Source of the DNA: Chitinophagaceae bacterium
GTDB taxonomy: Bacteria > Bacteroidota > Bacteroidia > Chitinophagales > Chitinophagaceae
NCBI GenBank assembly: GCA_014379345.1
Contig: JACMLY010000130.1
Coordinates: 1-58,972 of the forward strand
Direction: 5' to 3'
Length of the DNA stretch: 58,972 bases
The notes beneath the pieces were generated by a model. The model was not told the DNA's origin. It saw nothing but the letters and a program-made list of their open reading frames with translations, and did not search any database. A program made the position numbers and the translations under genes. Positions 25,236 to 34,207 of this stretch are shown one piece after another (the stretch's first letter is position 1; the number at the start of each line of letters is the position of its first letter).

Positions 25236-27392
25236 ATGCTTTCTCACCCTCTTGATGTAACATTTGATATAGGCGGTGGCCGTATGGTCACCATCGAAAC
25301 TGGAAAATTAGCCCGCCAGGCTGATGGTGCTGTAACCGTTCGCCAGGGAAATTGTATTTTATTAGCTACTGTTGTTGCCAACAAAGAACCTAAGGAAGGC
25401 CAGGATTTTTTTCCTTTGAGCGTTGATTACATGGAAAAATTTTCTTCGGCCGGACGTATACCGGGATCTTTTTTTAAAAGGGAAGGCAGGCTGAATGACT
25501 ATGAAATTTTGACAAGCCGTCTCATCGACCGTGCATTAAGGCCCTTGTTTCCCGAAGATTACCTTTGTGATGTGCAGGTTATCATCACCCTGGTTTCCAG
25601 CGATCCGGAAGTAATGCCCGATGCGCTGGCCTGTCTGGCCGCATCCGCTGCACTTACTGTTTCCGACATTCCTATCAAAGAAATAATCTCTGAAGTCAGA
25701 ATTGCCAAGATCGAGGGCAATTTTGTTATCAACCCCGTGCGCTCAGAACTGGCGAAAGCCGAAATGGACTTCATCATTGCCGCAACCGAAAAGAACCTGA
25801 TGATGGTGGAAGGTGGAGCCAAAGAGTGTAGTGAAGAAGACTTGGTAAAAGCATTGGAGGTGGCACATGAAGCCATCCGTATTCAAATACAGGCCCAGAG
25901 CGAGCTGCGCTCAAAAATGGGGGTTACTTCAAAACGCGATTATACCAAGCCTGTTCAAAAGGAAGATCTTCAGGAAAAAGTGTCAGCGATGAAGGAACAG
26001 GTGTATCAGATTTCGAAATCCGCACTGCCTAAAGCCCAAAGAAGTGATTCGTATGATGAAGTAAGGAAGCAATTACTCGATAGCCTGGGAGAAGATACCA
26101 GTGATGCAGATAAGAAGCTGGTAAAAAAATATTTTGAAGACCTGAAATGGGAAGTGGTTCGCAACATGATTCTGGACGATCAGATTCGTCTGGATGGCCG
26201 TAAACTGGATGAGGTTCGACCATTGAGTATGGAAGCCGATATTCTACCCTCTCCTCATGGATCTGCATTGTTCACGAGAGGTGAAACTCAATCGTTAACA
26301 ACGGTTACCCTCGGAACTCCTTTAGATGAACTGTTAGTAGAAAGCGCGGCTTCTTCCGAGTATTCTAAATTTATTTTGCATTATAATTTCCCTCCGTTTT
26401 CTACCGGTGAGGTTAAATTTCTCCGGGGCCCCGGCAGAAGGGAAGTGGGGCATGGAAATCTTGCCATGAGGTCATTAAAACAGATGATGCCTGGCAATGA
26501 ATATCCGTACACGGTTCGGGTCGTCAGCGATATTCTCGAATCGAACGGTTCATCATCGATGGCCACTGTTTGTGCCGGCTCAATCGCTTTGATGGATGCG
26601 GGCATCCCATTTCCGAAACATGTAAGCGGTGTGGCAATGGGACTTATCACCCGGCAGGAAGATGGAAAAAATGCAGTTCTTACCGATATACTTGGCGATG
26701 AAGATCATTTGGGAGATATGGATTTTAAAGTGACCGGTACCCGCGAAGGAATCTGCGGCGTGCAGATGGATATTAAGGTGGATGGTTTAAGCATGGCAAC
26801 TATGCGCGAGGCCTTGGAACAGGCCCGCAAAGGCCGACTTCATATACTTGATGCCATGTATGCAGCAATGCCTGCAGCACGTGCAGATGTGAAACCTCAT
26901 GCACCACGAATGGAGAAAATGTTTATCGATAAAGAATTTATTGGAGCTGTAATTGGACCAGGCGGAAAGATCATTCAGGAAATTCAGCGTGAAACCGGAA
27001 CTACCATCAATATTGAGGAAGTAGGAAATTTTGGAGAAGTAAGCATTTTCAGTCCTAAAAAAGAAGGGCTAGATAAAGCAGTTGCCTGGCTTAAAGGAAT
27101 TGTATCACAACCGGAAGTCGGTTCCATATACGAGTCAAAAGTTAAATCGGTAATGCCTTATGGAGCGTTCGTTGAGTTTTTACCTGGCAAACAGGGGTTG
27201 CTTCATATCAGCGAAGTATCGTGGAAACGTCTGGAGACCATGGAAGGCGTGTTGAATGAAGGAGACACAGTTAAGGTGAAATTAATAGGCCTTGATCAGA
27301 AGACTGGAAAATTTAAACTTAGCAGAAAAGCGTTAATGCCAAAGCCTGAAGGCAAACGACCAGAAAGTAATGGCGCACCTGCACAAGACTAA
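25236..27392 (+). CDS. pnp: Polyribonucleotide nucleotidyltransferase (PNPase)
   Basis: Phosphorolytic 3'-5' exoribonuclease and RNA polymerising enzyme of mRNA turnover. I chose ATG 25236 (MLSHPLDVTFDIGG); an in-frame upstream start at 25167 adds 23 unlikely residues. The 718-aa product has two RNase PH domains (about 10-145 and 320-460; GETQSLTTVTLGT and FPPFSTGEVKFLRGPGRREVGHG mark the second), an all-alpha linker, a KH domain near 560-620 (FIGAVIGPGGKIIQEI) and an S1 domain near 628-700 (SVMPYGAFVEFLPGKQGLLHISE). The active-site Asp residues are in LGDEDHLGDMDFKV. It follows rpsO and precedes prmA. Confidence 0.97.
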   Translation: MLSHPLDVTFDIGGGRMVTIETGKLARQADGAVTVRQGNCILLATVVANKEPKEGQDFFPLSVDYMEKFSSAGRIPGSFFKREGRLNDYEILTSRLIDRALRPLFPEDYLCDVQVIITLVSSDPEVMPDALACLAASAALTVSDIPIKEIISEVRIAKIEGNFVINPVRSELAKAEMDFIIAATEKNLMMVEGGAKECSEEDLVKALEVAHEAIRIQIQAQSELRSKMGVTSKRDYTKPVQKEDLQEKVSAMKEQVYQISKSALPKAQRSDSYDEVRKQLLDSLGEDTSDADKKLVKKYFEDLKWEVVRNMILDDQIRLDGRKLDEVRPLSMEADILPSPHGSALFTRGETQSLTTVTLGTPLDELLVESAASSEYSKFILHYNFPPFSTGEVKFLRGPGRREVGHGNLAMRSLKQMMPGNEYPYTVRVVSDILESNGSSSMATVCAGSIALMDAGIPFPKHVSGVAMGLITRQEDGKNAVLTDILGDEDHLGDMDFKVTGTREGICGVQMDIKVDGLSMATMREALEQARKGRLHILDAMYAAMPAARADVKPHAPRMEKMFIDKEFIGAVIGPGGKIIQEIQRETGTTINIEEVGNFGEVSIFSPKKEGLDKAVAWLKGIVSQPEVGSIYESKVKSVMPYGAFVEFLPGKQGLLHISEVSWKRLETMEGVLNEGDTVKVKLIGLDQKTGKFKLSRKALMPKPEGKRPESNGAPAQD

Positions 27393-27414
27393 ACTTATTT
27401 CTTGTATATCAATG

Positions 27415-27445
27415 GGTCTGTAGCTTAGGTCTACAGACCTTTTTC
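27415..27445 (+). terminator. Hairpin plus T-run directly before the prmA start
   Basis: GGTCTGTAG (27415-27423) and CTACAGACC (27431-27439) are perfect 9-bp arms with a 7-base loop, followed by TTTTTC. It ends pnp transcription, yet the prmA ATG begins only 5 bp later, leaving no room for a separate promoter or leader. Confidence 0.85.
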
Positions 27446-27450
27446 ATTTT

Positions 27451-28278
27451 ATGGTAAACTATATTCAATTGCATTTTGCCAGTCAGTTGCCAGATGAACA
27501 GGAGATACTGCTTGCCCAGCTGGCAGAAATTGGATACGAAGGTTTCGAGCAGGGAACCGATTATTTAAACGCTTATATTCTAGAAAGCCTTTTTGATGAA
27601 TCTTCATTAAAAGATATAATCTCTTTAGATCGCCATTCAATAACCATTGAAAAAATTGAACCGAGGAACTGGAATGAGGAATGGGAAAAAAGTTTTGAAC
27701 CGGTCACTATTGAAAATTTTTGTGCAATACGTGCCGATTTTCACCCGACCGTCGCAGGCGTTGAATATGAAATAATTATTACTCCCAAAATGAGCTTCGG
27801 AACGGGGCATCATGCTACAACCTTCCAGGTAATTCAATTTATGCAGCAAATAAATTTCGCTGGTAAGGATGTGATGGATTTTGGAACCGGTACGGGTGTG
27901 CTGGCTATCCTTGCAGAAAAATTAAACGCCCGGCATGTATACGCCATTGACTACGACGAGTGGAGCATTGAAAATGCCAAGGAAAACATCCAAGTCAATC
28001 ATTGTTCCAGGATAAAACTTGTAAATTCCGATAGTTTGCCCGAAAATGAGGATTTCGATGTCATTTTGGCAAATATCAATAAACATGTGATTATTCAAAA
28101 TCTACCAGCCATCGCAAAACATTTGCGCATGAATGGCGTTTTAATATTGAGCGGACTGTTACAAGTTGATGAGCAGGATATAGCTGCTGCCGCTTTAAAT
28201 GAAGATCTTATCATACAAAAACATTCGGAAAAGAACGGTTGGATCATGCTGTCTTTGATAAAAGGTAATTCGGCGTAA
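27451..28278 (+). CDS. prmA: Ribosomal protein L11 methyltransferase
   Basis: Trimethylates L11 at several lysines with SAM. The 275-aa protein has an N-terminal substrate-binding domain (1-80) with PRNWNEEWEKSFEP, then MSFGTGHHATT (about 114-124), the SAM-binding DFGTGTGVLAI at 143-153, acidic YAIDYDEWSIENAKENI, and the catalytic NINK element (about 208-212) in place of NPxY. Slightly short of E. coli PrmA (293 aa), as in other Bacteroidota. The start codon lies right behind a terminator-like hairpin. Confidence 0.93.
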   Translation: MVNYIQLHFASQLPDEQEILLAQLAEIGYEGFEQGTDYLNAYILESLFDESSLKDIISLDRHSITIEKIEPRNWNEEWEKSFEPVTIENFCAIRADFHPTVAGVEYEIIITPKMSFGTGHHATTFQVIQFMQQINFAGKDVMDFGTGTGVLAILAEKLNARHVYAIDYDEWSIENAKENIQVNHCSRIKLVNSDSLPENEDFDVILANINKHVIIQNLPAIAKHLRMNGVLILSGLLQVDEQDIAAAALNEDLIIQKHSEKNGWIMLSLIKGNSA

Positions 28279-28288
28279 AACAATCGTC

Positions 28289-28315
28289 TTGATTAGGTGT
28301 TTTTGCTTATTTTTG
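28289..28315 (+). promoter_or_regulatory. Possible promoter for plsY
   Basis: TATTTTTG at 28308-28315 matches the Bacteroidota -7 box. A TTG at 28289-28291 lies only 16 bp upstream, shorter than ideal. The ATG is at 28341. Confidence 0.35.
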
Positions 28316-28340
28316 TTGTCCAACTTTAACCAACTATTCA

Positions 28341-28997
28341 ATGAAAGAATTTTTACTCATTGCAATAGCGTATTTTATTGGCTCTCTTCCAACAGCGGTT
28401 TTGATAAGCAAGGCTTTTTTTGGAATTGATATACGCGAATATGGAAGTGGTAATTCAGGTGCCACTAATACTTTCCGGACATTGGGACCTAAATGGGGAA
28501 CAGTGGTCATGATCGTTGACGTGATTAAAGGCGTTGCGGCTACAAGCCTCTATATACTCTTACCCTATTACCTCACAAGTGAATTAGACCGTACCAATTT
28601 TATGGTTGGATTAGGATTAGCGGCTGTCGTGGGGCATATTTTCCCCATATGGGCTGATTTTAGAGGCGGGAAGGGAGTTGCTACTTTGTTTGGGATGATA
28701 TTGGCGATTCAACCCGTTGTTGCCGTTTGTTGTGTGGGTGTTTTTTTGTTGGTTTTATACCTTACCCGATTTGTTTCACTGAGCTCTATCCTGGCGAGTA
28801 TCGCGTTCGCCGTCTTTATATTGGTCATTTTTAATGAAAAGGAACTCCTTTACAGAGCATTTGCCATCGCAGTTGCATTGTTGGTGATACTCACCCACCA
28901 AAAAAATATCAGTCGCTTGCTTAGAGGAAGCGAAAGCAAAGTCCCGATTTTAAAACATCGCGATAGAAAGCGCGAGCGCCGGCAAGCTGAAAGCTGA
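28341..28997 (+). CDS. plsY: Acyl-phosphate:glycerol-3-phosphate acyltransferase
   Basis: Integral membrane enzyme that makes lysophosphatidic acid from acyl-phosphate and glycerol-3-phosphate, the first step of phospholipid synthesis. The 218-aa protein has the PlsY motif 1 (SGNSGATNTFRTLG near 35-48), motif 2 in VVGHIFPIWADFRGGKGVATLFG (about 93-116), and motif 3 region with TRFVSLSSI. Five or more hydrophobic segments are visible. A basic tail (KHRDRKRERRQAES) ends the protein. It follows prmA by 62 bp. Confidence 0.93.
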   Translation: MKEFLLIAIAYFIGSLPTAVLISKAFFGIDIREYGSGNSGATNTFRTLGPKWGTVVMIVDVIKGVAATSLYILLPYYLTSELDRTNFMVGLGLAAVVGHIFPIWADFRGGKGVATLFGMILAIQPVVAVCCVGVFLLVLYLTRFVSLSSILASIAFAVFILVIFNEKELLYRAFAIAVALLVILTHQKNISRLLRGSESKVPILKHRDRKRERRQAES

Positions 28998-29099
28998 CAA
29001 CTCATCCCGTCCTGATCTTAACTTTTTGGTTTAGTTAATATGCCACAACCCTTGCACGGGTTGGTACAACTATTGTCTTTGTATCCTAAATTCTGCGTA

Positions 29100-29906
29100 A
29101 TGAAAAAAATAGTCGTTATAGGTGCGTTCATTTCTGTATTGGTGGCATGTACGCAAAATGCTATAACAGGAAGAAATCAACTGGCCCTTTTGTCTGAGAC
29201 CGAGTTACAAAGTATGGCTGTGCAGGAGTACAGGCAATTTTTAAGTCAGGCGAAGGTCGTTAGTCCATCGGCCAATAAAGATGCCGAAATGGTTAGGAGG
29301 GTAGGCCAACGCTTAACTGCTGCCATTACCAAATATTATTCGCAGCAGGGATTGGCAAATGAGTTAACAGGCTTTCAATGGGAATATAACCTGGTAGATG
29401 CAAAAGAAGTAAATGCATGGTGCATGCCTGGCGGAAAGATCGTGGTGTATACCGGCTTATTGCCCGTTACACAAAATGAGGCGGCACTGGCCGTAGTGGT
29501 AGGCCATGAAATTGCGCATGCTGTGGCCAAACACGGAAATGAAAGAATGAGCCAGGCCATGGTTGCAGAAGGGATCGGCACAATTGGTGGTGCGGTCACT
29601 TCGGGTAATTCAAAGGTCAATAGCATATTTAATAGCATTTATGGACCCGGGGCTACCATTGGCATACTTCTCCCTAATTCACGTAAACAGGAACTGGAAG
29701 CCGATAAATTCGGTTTGATATTCACTGCCATGTCTGGTTATAATCCCCAAGAAGCAATTCCTTTATGGGAAAGAATGCAACAAATGAGTAACGGACAGCG
29801 CCCTCCTGAGTTTTTAAGTACCCACCCAACCGAAGAGAATCGTATTGCCAGGTTGAGGTCTTTAATGCCTGAAGCACTAAAATACTATAAGCCAATGGGT
29901 AAGTAG
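29100..29906 (+). CDS. M48-family zinc metalloprotease lipoprotein
   Basis: From ATG 29100 (MKKIVVIGAFISVLVAC) the protein is a 268-aa lipoprotein with lipobox LVAC and Cys17; a longer frame from 29040 would hide the signal. The zinc-binding HEIAH is at 136-140 in AVVVGHEIAHAVAKH and the third ligand Glu is in ELEADKFG near 200. The mature start (TQNAITGRNQL) and MPGGKIVVYTGLL are typical of LoiP/YggG-like periplasmic quality-control proteases. A terminator follows. Confidence 0.92.
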   Translation: MKKIVVIGAFISVLVACTQNAITGRNQLALLSETELQSMAVQEYRQFLSQAKVVSPSANKDAEMVRRVGQRLTAAITKYYSQQGLANELTGFQWEYNLVDAKEVNAWCMPGGKIVVYTGLLPVTQNEAALAVVVGHEIAHAVAKHGNERMSQAMVAEGIGTIGGAVTSGNSKVNSIFNSIYGPGATIGILLPNSRKQELEADKFGLIFTAMSGYNPQEAIPLWERMQQMSNGQRPPEFLSTHPTEENRIARLRSLMPEALKYYKPMGK

Positions 29907-29939
29907 GCGCCTACTAACTTTATTTATAATCTTTTTAGG

Positions 29940-29974
29940 GCCCATCAATCTGGAATAAGGTTGATGGGCTTTTT
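29940..29974 (+). terminator. Rho-independent terminator after the M48 protease gene
   Basis: GCCCATCAA (29940-29948) and TTGATGGGC (29961-29969) are perfect 9-bp arms with a 12-base loop and a following TTTTT. Confidence 0.9.
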
Positions 29975-30009
29975 CGTAAATATTTTTTCGTCCGACCACT
30001 TCATTTTTT

Positions 30010-30017
30010 TAATTTTG
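30010..30017 (+). promoter_or_regulatory. Possible -7 box for the OmdA-like gene
   Basis: TAATTTTG matches TAnnTTTG, 50 bp before the ATG at 30068. No clear TTTG is found 19 bp upstream, so the call is weak. Confidence 0.3.
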
Positions 30018-30067
30018 CAGTCCCCATCTATATATTAGCCTTAGGCTATCATTAAAAACATTCAGGC

Positions 30068-30727
30068 ATGCTCCAAAATTTGTTAGAAAAGCTTCAGCTT
30101 TCGGAAGAAAAAAATTTATTGATTCAGGGTCTACCGTCTTCCATTGAAAAACAATTCGTAAAACTGGCCTTTGCCAAAAATGTTACTCCCTTATTAAAAA
30201 GCCGGAAAATTGATTTTGCCCTGGTATTTGCTGTCAGCCATTACCAGCTCCGGAGTATTTTAGGGGAAGTGATACCTGCTCTACATGAAAATGCTAAATT
30301 CTGGATTGCTTATCCAAAAACAACCTCTAAAATTGCCACCGACCTCAACCGGGAATGCAGTTGGGACTGTATGCGTACAGTTGGTTTTGATTCGGTAAAT
30401 GAAATCGCTCTCGATCACGTTTGGACTGCCGTACGATTCCAAAAAGCGGCTGTGGTAAAATCATTAGCCAGAATGTCTAATACCATGTACGCCACAAATA
30501 CGGGTATTAATATTCAAACCAATGTAGTGCCGACTCCTGACCAATTCGAAAAAGAATTGAGAAGAAGTAAAGTAGCCCATCGTTTCTTCGAAGCACTTTC
30601 ACATTCTCACCAGAAAGAATATGTGAGTTGGATCACAAACGCTAAGAGAGAAGATACCCGTTCGCGCCGCATGGAGGTTGCTATTGACAAGTTGATTGCC
30701 GGCAAACGTACACCTGCTGAAAAATAG
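30068..30727 (+). CDS. YdeI/OmdA-family protein with DUF3052-like N-terminal domain
   Basis: This 219-aa soluble protein has two parts. Residues 1-140 resemble the DUF3052-type fold (GLPSSIEKQ, then FALVFAVSHYQLRSILGEVIPALHENAKFWIAYPK), a Rossmann-like domain of unknown role. Residues about 155-215 (DQFEKELRRSKVAHRFFEALSHSHQKEYVSWITNAKRE...) are an OmdA/YdeI domain, whose family is linked to bacteriocin or antimicrobial protection but whose mechanism is not established. It has no signal or membrane segment. A hairpin with T-run follows and leads into the CYTH gene. Confidence 0.75.
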   Translation: MLQNLLEKLQLSEEKNLLIQGLPSSIEKQFVKLAFAKNVTPLLKSRKIDFALVFAVSHYQLRSILGEVIPALHENAKFWIAYPKTTSKIATDLNRECSWDCMRTVGFDSVNEIALDHVWTAVRFQKAAVVKSLARMSNTMYATNTGINIQTNVVPTPDQFEKELRRSKVAHRFFEALSHSHQKEYVSWITNAKREDTRSRRMEVAIDKLIAGKRTPAEK

Positions 30728-30753
30728 TTAGATTCAGCGTCAGGATAATATTT

Positions 30754-30781
30754 AGGTTTGTCTGAAAGGCAAACCTTTTTT
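30754..30781 (+). terminator. Hairpin plus T-run abutting the CYTH start
   Basis: AGGTTTG (30754-30760) and CAAACCT (30770-30776) flank a 9-base loop, with six Ts to 30781. The CYTH ATG is at 30782, the very next base. It ends the OmdA-like gene and leaves no leader for the next one. Confidence 0.75.
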
Positions 30782-31300
30782 ATGTCGTATATCAATATTG
30801 AAATTAAAGCCAGGACCAATAGAACAGAAGAGATAAGGAAATTTTTGCTCGAAAAAGGAGCAGACTACAAAGGCCTGGATACTCAAACGGACACCTATTT
30901 TAATGTGTTGAATGGAAGATTAAAACTTCGGCAGGGAAATATCGAAAACAACCTGATCTTTTATACTCGCGACAATTTATCAGGACCCAGGCAATCGGAT
31001 TTTGATCTGGCGGAAGTAAAAAATAGTGATGTGATAAGATCTATTTTAACAAAGGCACTGGGAGTGAAGATCATTGTTACCAAAAAGCGAGAAATCTATT
31101 TTATCGGAAATATCAAATTTCACCTCGATACACTAGATGGGTTGGGCGAATTTGTCGAAATCGAAGCAACGGATAAAAATACAAGCCTTCCTGTTGAAAA
31201 GTTACACGAACAATGTCATTTCTATATGACTGAACTGGGAATTGAAGAGAAGGATCTTGTACCTCTCTCGTATAGCGACATTCTTCTTGGTACGTTATAA
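30782..31300 (+). CDS. Class IV adenylate cyclase-like CYTH protein
   Basis: From ATG 30782 the protein is 172 aa; a TTG start at 30758 lies inside the hairpin and is unlikely. The CYTH signature EIKAR follows NIE at the N-terminus, with the conserved basic tunnel residues in RLKLRQG (about 45-51), LIFYTR and KKREIYF, and GLGEFVEIE (about 118-126) as the acidic end. CYTH proteins bind triphosphates or polyphosphorylated ligands; members are adenylate cyclases, thiamine triphosphatases or inorganic triphosphatases. This is the class IV/CyaB-like branch by length. The reaction is not proven. Confidence 0.8.
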   Translation: MSYINIEIKARTNRTEEIRKFLLEKGADYKGLDTQTDTYFNVLNGRLKLRQGNIENNLIFYTRDNLSGPRQSDFDLAEVKNSDVIRSILTKALGVKIIVTKKREIYFIGNIKFHLDTLDGLGEFVEIEATDKNTSLPVEKLHEQCHFYMTELGIEEKDLVPLSYSDILLGTL

Positions 31301-31327
31301 AAAATCCGTCAAAATATAATTTCTTCA

Positions 31328-31420
31328 TGTTCTTTGTGTCTACGTTGTGTTCGTTGTGGAGGTTCTGATCGTACAATCAAGGGGTTCACAAAGAACACAA
31401 CGGACGGCACCAAGAAACAC
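31328..31420. repeat. Imperfect inverted repeat, TTTGTGTC family
   Basis: The left side (about 31328-31366, TGTTCTTTGTGTC onward) pairs about 75% with the right side (about 31386-31420, ending in CCAAGAAACA), loop about 19 bases. It lies in the convergent gap between the CYTH and dnaG genes. Confidence 0.55.
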
Positions 31421-31470
31421 ATGGGAGATATGAACCGTAACATACCAAAGTAACTACGTAACGTTATATA

Positions 31471-33396
31471 TTAGCGAAGTATTACTGTACCCATTTGGCT
31501 GGTAAGCTGGGTTTCCATTTGTTTTAAATGCTGATGAGTTTGTATCAGCACTACCTGCTCTTCAGAAGTATGAAAACTCTCCAGATCTTTTTGATTTTCT
31601 TCTATCAGCCTTTTGATCTTTCTTAACTTCAAATAATTTATCGTCGATTTTACTTCTTCCAGGTATAACTCTTCACGCGTTAAAATTTTGCCTTCGAAAT
31701 GATCTTTCCAATTGTGGCTGAGCTCATACGGGAAATCCAGCAATGATACCACGTCGGCACTTAATTGTAAATCTTCATGATAAAGAAAATTTTTCGATGT
31801 GGGTTCAAGGTTTTCCTGGTACCAGGTTTTATACATTTCCGTTATCCGCAGCAGCCTGGGATTATCGATTATGTCAGCGTATTCTTCCAGGATATAATCA
31901 GCCACACGAAGTGGTTCACCCCAATTCTTAAGCCCGAACTCAATCAGGCAACGGATCAAAGCTCTTTCCTGCAATTCATCCTTCTGCAGAAGAACCATGG
32001 TATCATCTTCAAAGCCCTTTTGCTGTGTTTGTTCTTCGTAATATTTTGCTTCATCAAAAGGTAATTTGATCTCTTGTTTTGATATTTTCTGACGAATGAA
32101 TTTATTTACGAGGGCATTCAATCCTGTTTCTTCTATTTTCAATAGTTCGGCGCATCTCCGTATATAATCCTGTTGCTTGGTAAAATCTTCAACCTTATTG
32201 AGTTTTGATATGGTTTCGGCGATCAGGTTTACTGTCTCCGCTTTTTTATTCGTGTCGTTACCGGCATCATGAAGAGATACTTCAAGCTGAAAAAGTATAA
32301 AATCCTTTTTGTTAGCCTTGATGAAATCCTGAAATTTCGTGGCGCCTACTTTATGTACATAACTGTCCGGATCTTCTTTATCTGGTATCAATACAAGTTT
32401 TACATTCAGCCCTTCTTCCAAAGCCATATCAAGACCACGCAACGCCGCTTTGATCCCCGCGCTATCCCCATCATAAATGATGGTCAGGTTATTGGTATAT
32501 TTTTTAACTAATCGAAGCTGATCCTGTGTAAGGGAGGTCCCCCCAGATGCAACCACATTTTCAATTCCGGCCTGGTGCAATGAGATCACGTCCGTATACC
32601 CTTCTACCAACAGGCACTCATCATTTTTATCGATGGCCTGCCTGGCAAAATAAGAGCCATATAAGATCTTGCTCTTTATATAAATTTCATTTTCCGGCGT
32701 ATTGATATACTTTGGGGCCTTTTCGTTTTTACCAATGATCCTTGCCCCGAATCCAAGGATTTTTCCGCTGTGGTTATGAACCGGGAAAATGATCCTTCCC
32801 CTGTAATTATCCACCAGTTTTTCTTCGCGCATGACTACCAATCCGCTTCTTTGCAAAAATTCGGGATTGAATTGAGCGGCCAGGGCAGCCCTTGCAAATG
32901 CGTCGCGGTCGCGCAGGCAGTAACCAAGCTGAAACTTTTTGATCACCTCTTCGCGAAATCCTCTTTCCTTCAAATAACTCAGGCCGTTATCCTGGCCCTC
33001 ATCGATATTGAAAAGCGTATCTGAAAAATATTTCTGCGCAAAATTATTGATGATGTATAAACTGTCCGCTACCTGCTGAATCTGCTTTAACTCCGGGCTT
33101 GTTTCCGTTTCTTCAATTTCTACATTGTATTTATTGGCCAGCCATCGAAGCGCTTCAACATAAGAGTATTTCTCATGCTCCATCAGGAAACTAATACTGT
33201 TGCCACTGCGCCCGCAGCCAAAACATTTATATATTTCTTTTGTGGGAGAAACCGTAAAAGAGGGTGTTTTTTCGTTATGAAATGGACAAAGGCCCAGGTA
33301 ATTCGCGCCTCTTTTTTTCAACTTCACAAACCCACCGACGATTTCAATAACGTCGATCCGGCTAAGTATCTGTTGTATCGTTTGCTGACTAATCAT
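31471..33396 (-). CDS. dnaG: DNA primase
   Basis: Makes RNA primers for replication with DnaB helicase. The 641-aa protein has the zinc-binding domain (C37, H40, C58, C61 in CPFHNEKTP and CFGCGRSGNS), the RNA polymerase basic domain (GYCLRDRDAF and IIFPVHN-x-x-GKILGFGAR, about 160-230), and the Toprim fold with LLVEGYTDV near 265, YDGDSAG near 308 and DPDSYV. The C-terminal 200 residues form the helicase-binding region. ATG at 33396. Confidence 0.97.
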   Translation of the reverse strand: MISQQTIQQILSRIDVIEIVGGFVKLKKRGANYLGLCPFHNEKTPSFTVSPTKEIYKCFGCGRSGNSISFLMEHEKYSYVEALRWLANKYNVEIEETETSPELKQIQQVADSLYIINNFAQKYFSDTLFNIDEGQDNGLSYLKERGFREEVIKKFQLGYCLRDRDAFARAALAAQFNPEFLQRSGLVVMREEKLVDNYRGRIIFPVHNHSGKILGFGARIIGKNEKAPKYINTPENEIYIKSKILYGSYFARQAIDKNDECLLVEGYTDVISLHQAGIENVVASGGTSLTQDQLRLVKKYTNNLTIIYDGDSAGIKAALRGLDMALEEGLNVKLVLIPDKEDPDSYVHKVGATKFQDFIKANKKDFILFQLEVSLHDAGNDTNKKAETVNLIAETISKLNKVEDFTKQQDYIRRCAELLKIEETGLNALVNKFIRQKISKQEIKLPFDEAKYYEEQTQQKGFEDDTMVLLQKDELQERALIRCLIEFGLKNWGEPLRVADYILEEYADIIDNPRLLRITEMYKTWYQENLEPTSKNFLYHEDLQLSADVVSLLDFPYELSHNWKDHFEGKILTREELYLEEVKSTINYLKLRKIKRLIEENQKDLESFHTSEEQVVLIQTHQHLKQMETQLTSQMGTVILR

Positions 33397-33698
33397 TTAT
33401 ACACGAATTAACACGAATTGGGGCGAATTGACGCTAATGAGTTCGTTTATTTTTAATTCAAAAGAAATTAAGGTTTCCCTGAATTCTGATGGTCACCAAA
33501 ATGAGATTTTAAAAACCCCGGGCAGTCCACCACTCATCACTCAATAGTATAAATACGGAGCAGAGAGCCTGGTCAGCAAACGGTGAATATTTTTCAGGCC
33601 AATCCCTGTTGGTTTTCAGGAAAGTTTACTAAATTAGATAAGCTCCGATCCCTTCCAAATTCTACAGCTCTTTATTTTATCACCAAAAATTTACTCCC
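33397..33698. other. Divergent intergenic region upstream of dnaG
   Basis: These 302 bp separate dnaG from the 126-aa coiled-coil gene. CACGAATTAACACGAATTGGGGCGAATT near 33402-33430 contains decayed CACGAAT words of the same family as the palindromes, as direct copies only. No gene is supported. Confidence 0.4.
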
Positions 33699-34079
33699 AT
33701 GGTTACAACAGATGTCGCACAGCTTGCTGGCGAATGCAATGCCTGGAGAGACACATTGCGTTCGCGTCGAAACGAGTTCACCCACCTTAAAGCCAGGTTA
33801 CAGGAAGTAGCCAGCCGCCAAACTCACCGAGATGTCCTCCTAGAAGTAGAACACCTTTACAACCAATTCCACATCCAGCTCATCAACATTCACGATCTTA
33901 AACAATCTGTTAAGGCGCACGAACGAAAGATCGCTACAGAGAATACATCCCCTGAGGGGCAGGTGACGGACGAGACCCTCGCCGAACACGAAAATCTATT
34001 TGACTCCTTTCAACATTTAGAGCACACATTGCAGGAAGTAAGCGATGAATTCGACCAATTCGTTGTAGCTGTCCGTTAG
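33699..34079 (+). CDS. Small coiled-coil protein of unknown function
   Basis: This 126-aa soluble, acidic protein is almost entirely helical (heptads rich in Leu, Glu, Gln and Lys over about 20-75 and 90-120), with the basic patch RSRRNEFTHLKARLQ at 21-35. No known domain is recognised. It lies divergent from dnaG and 128 bp before the EF-G-like gene. Coding is supported by clean codon use and a full-length ATG frame. Confidence 0.6.
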   Translation: MVTTDVAQLAGECNAWRDTLRSRRNEFTHLKARLQEVASRQTHRDVLLEVEHLYNQFHIQLINIHDLKQSVKAHERKIATENTSPEGQVTDETLAEHENLFDSFQHLEHTLQEVSDEFDQFVVAVR

Positions 34080-34207
34080 CAATCTGCGGATAATTGTTTT
34101 GTAAAGTGCAATGGCGCTTTACACGAATTTGTTATATCACTTCGGGATACGACCCTCGCCTTATGTAACAGAACAACACAAATTTGTTCACTTCTAAATT
34201 GTTTGCC

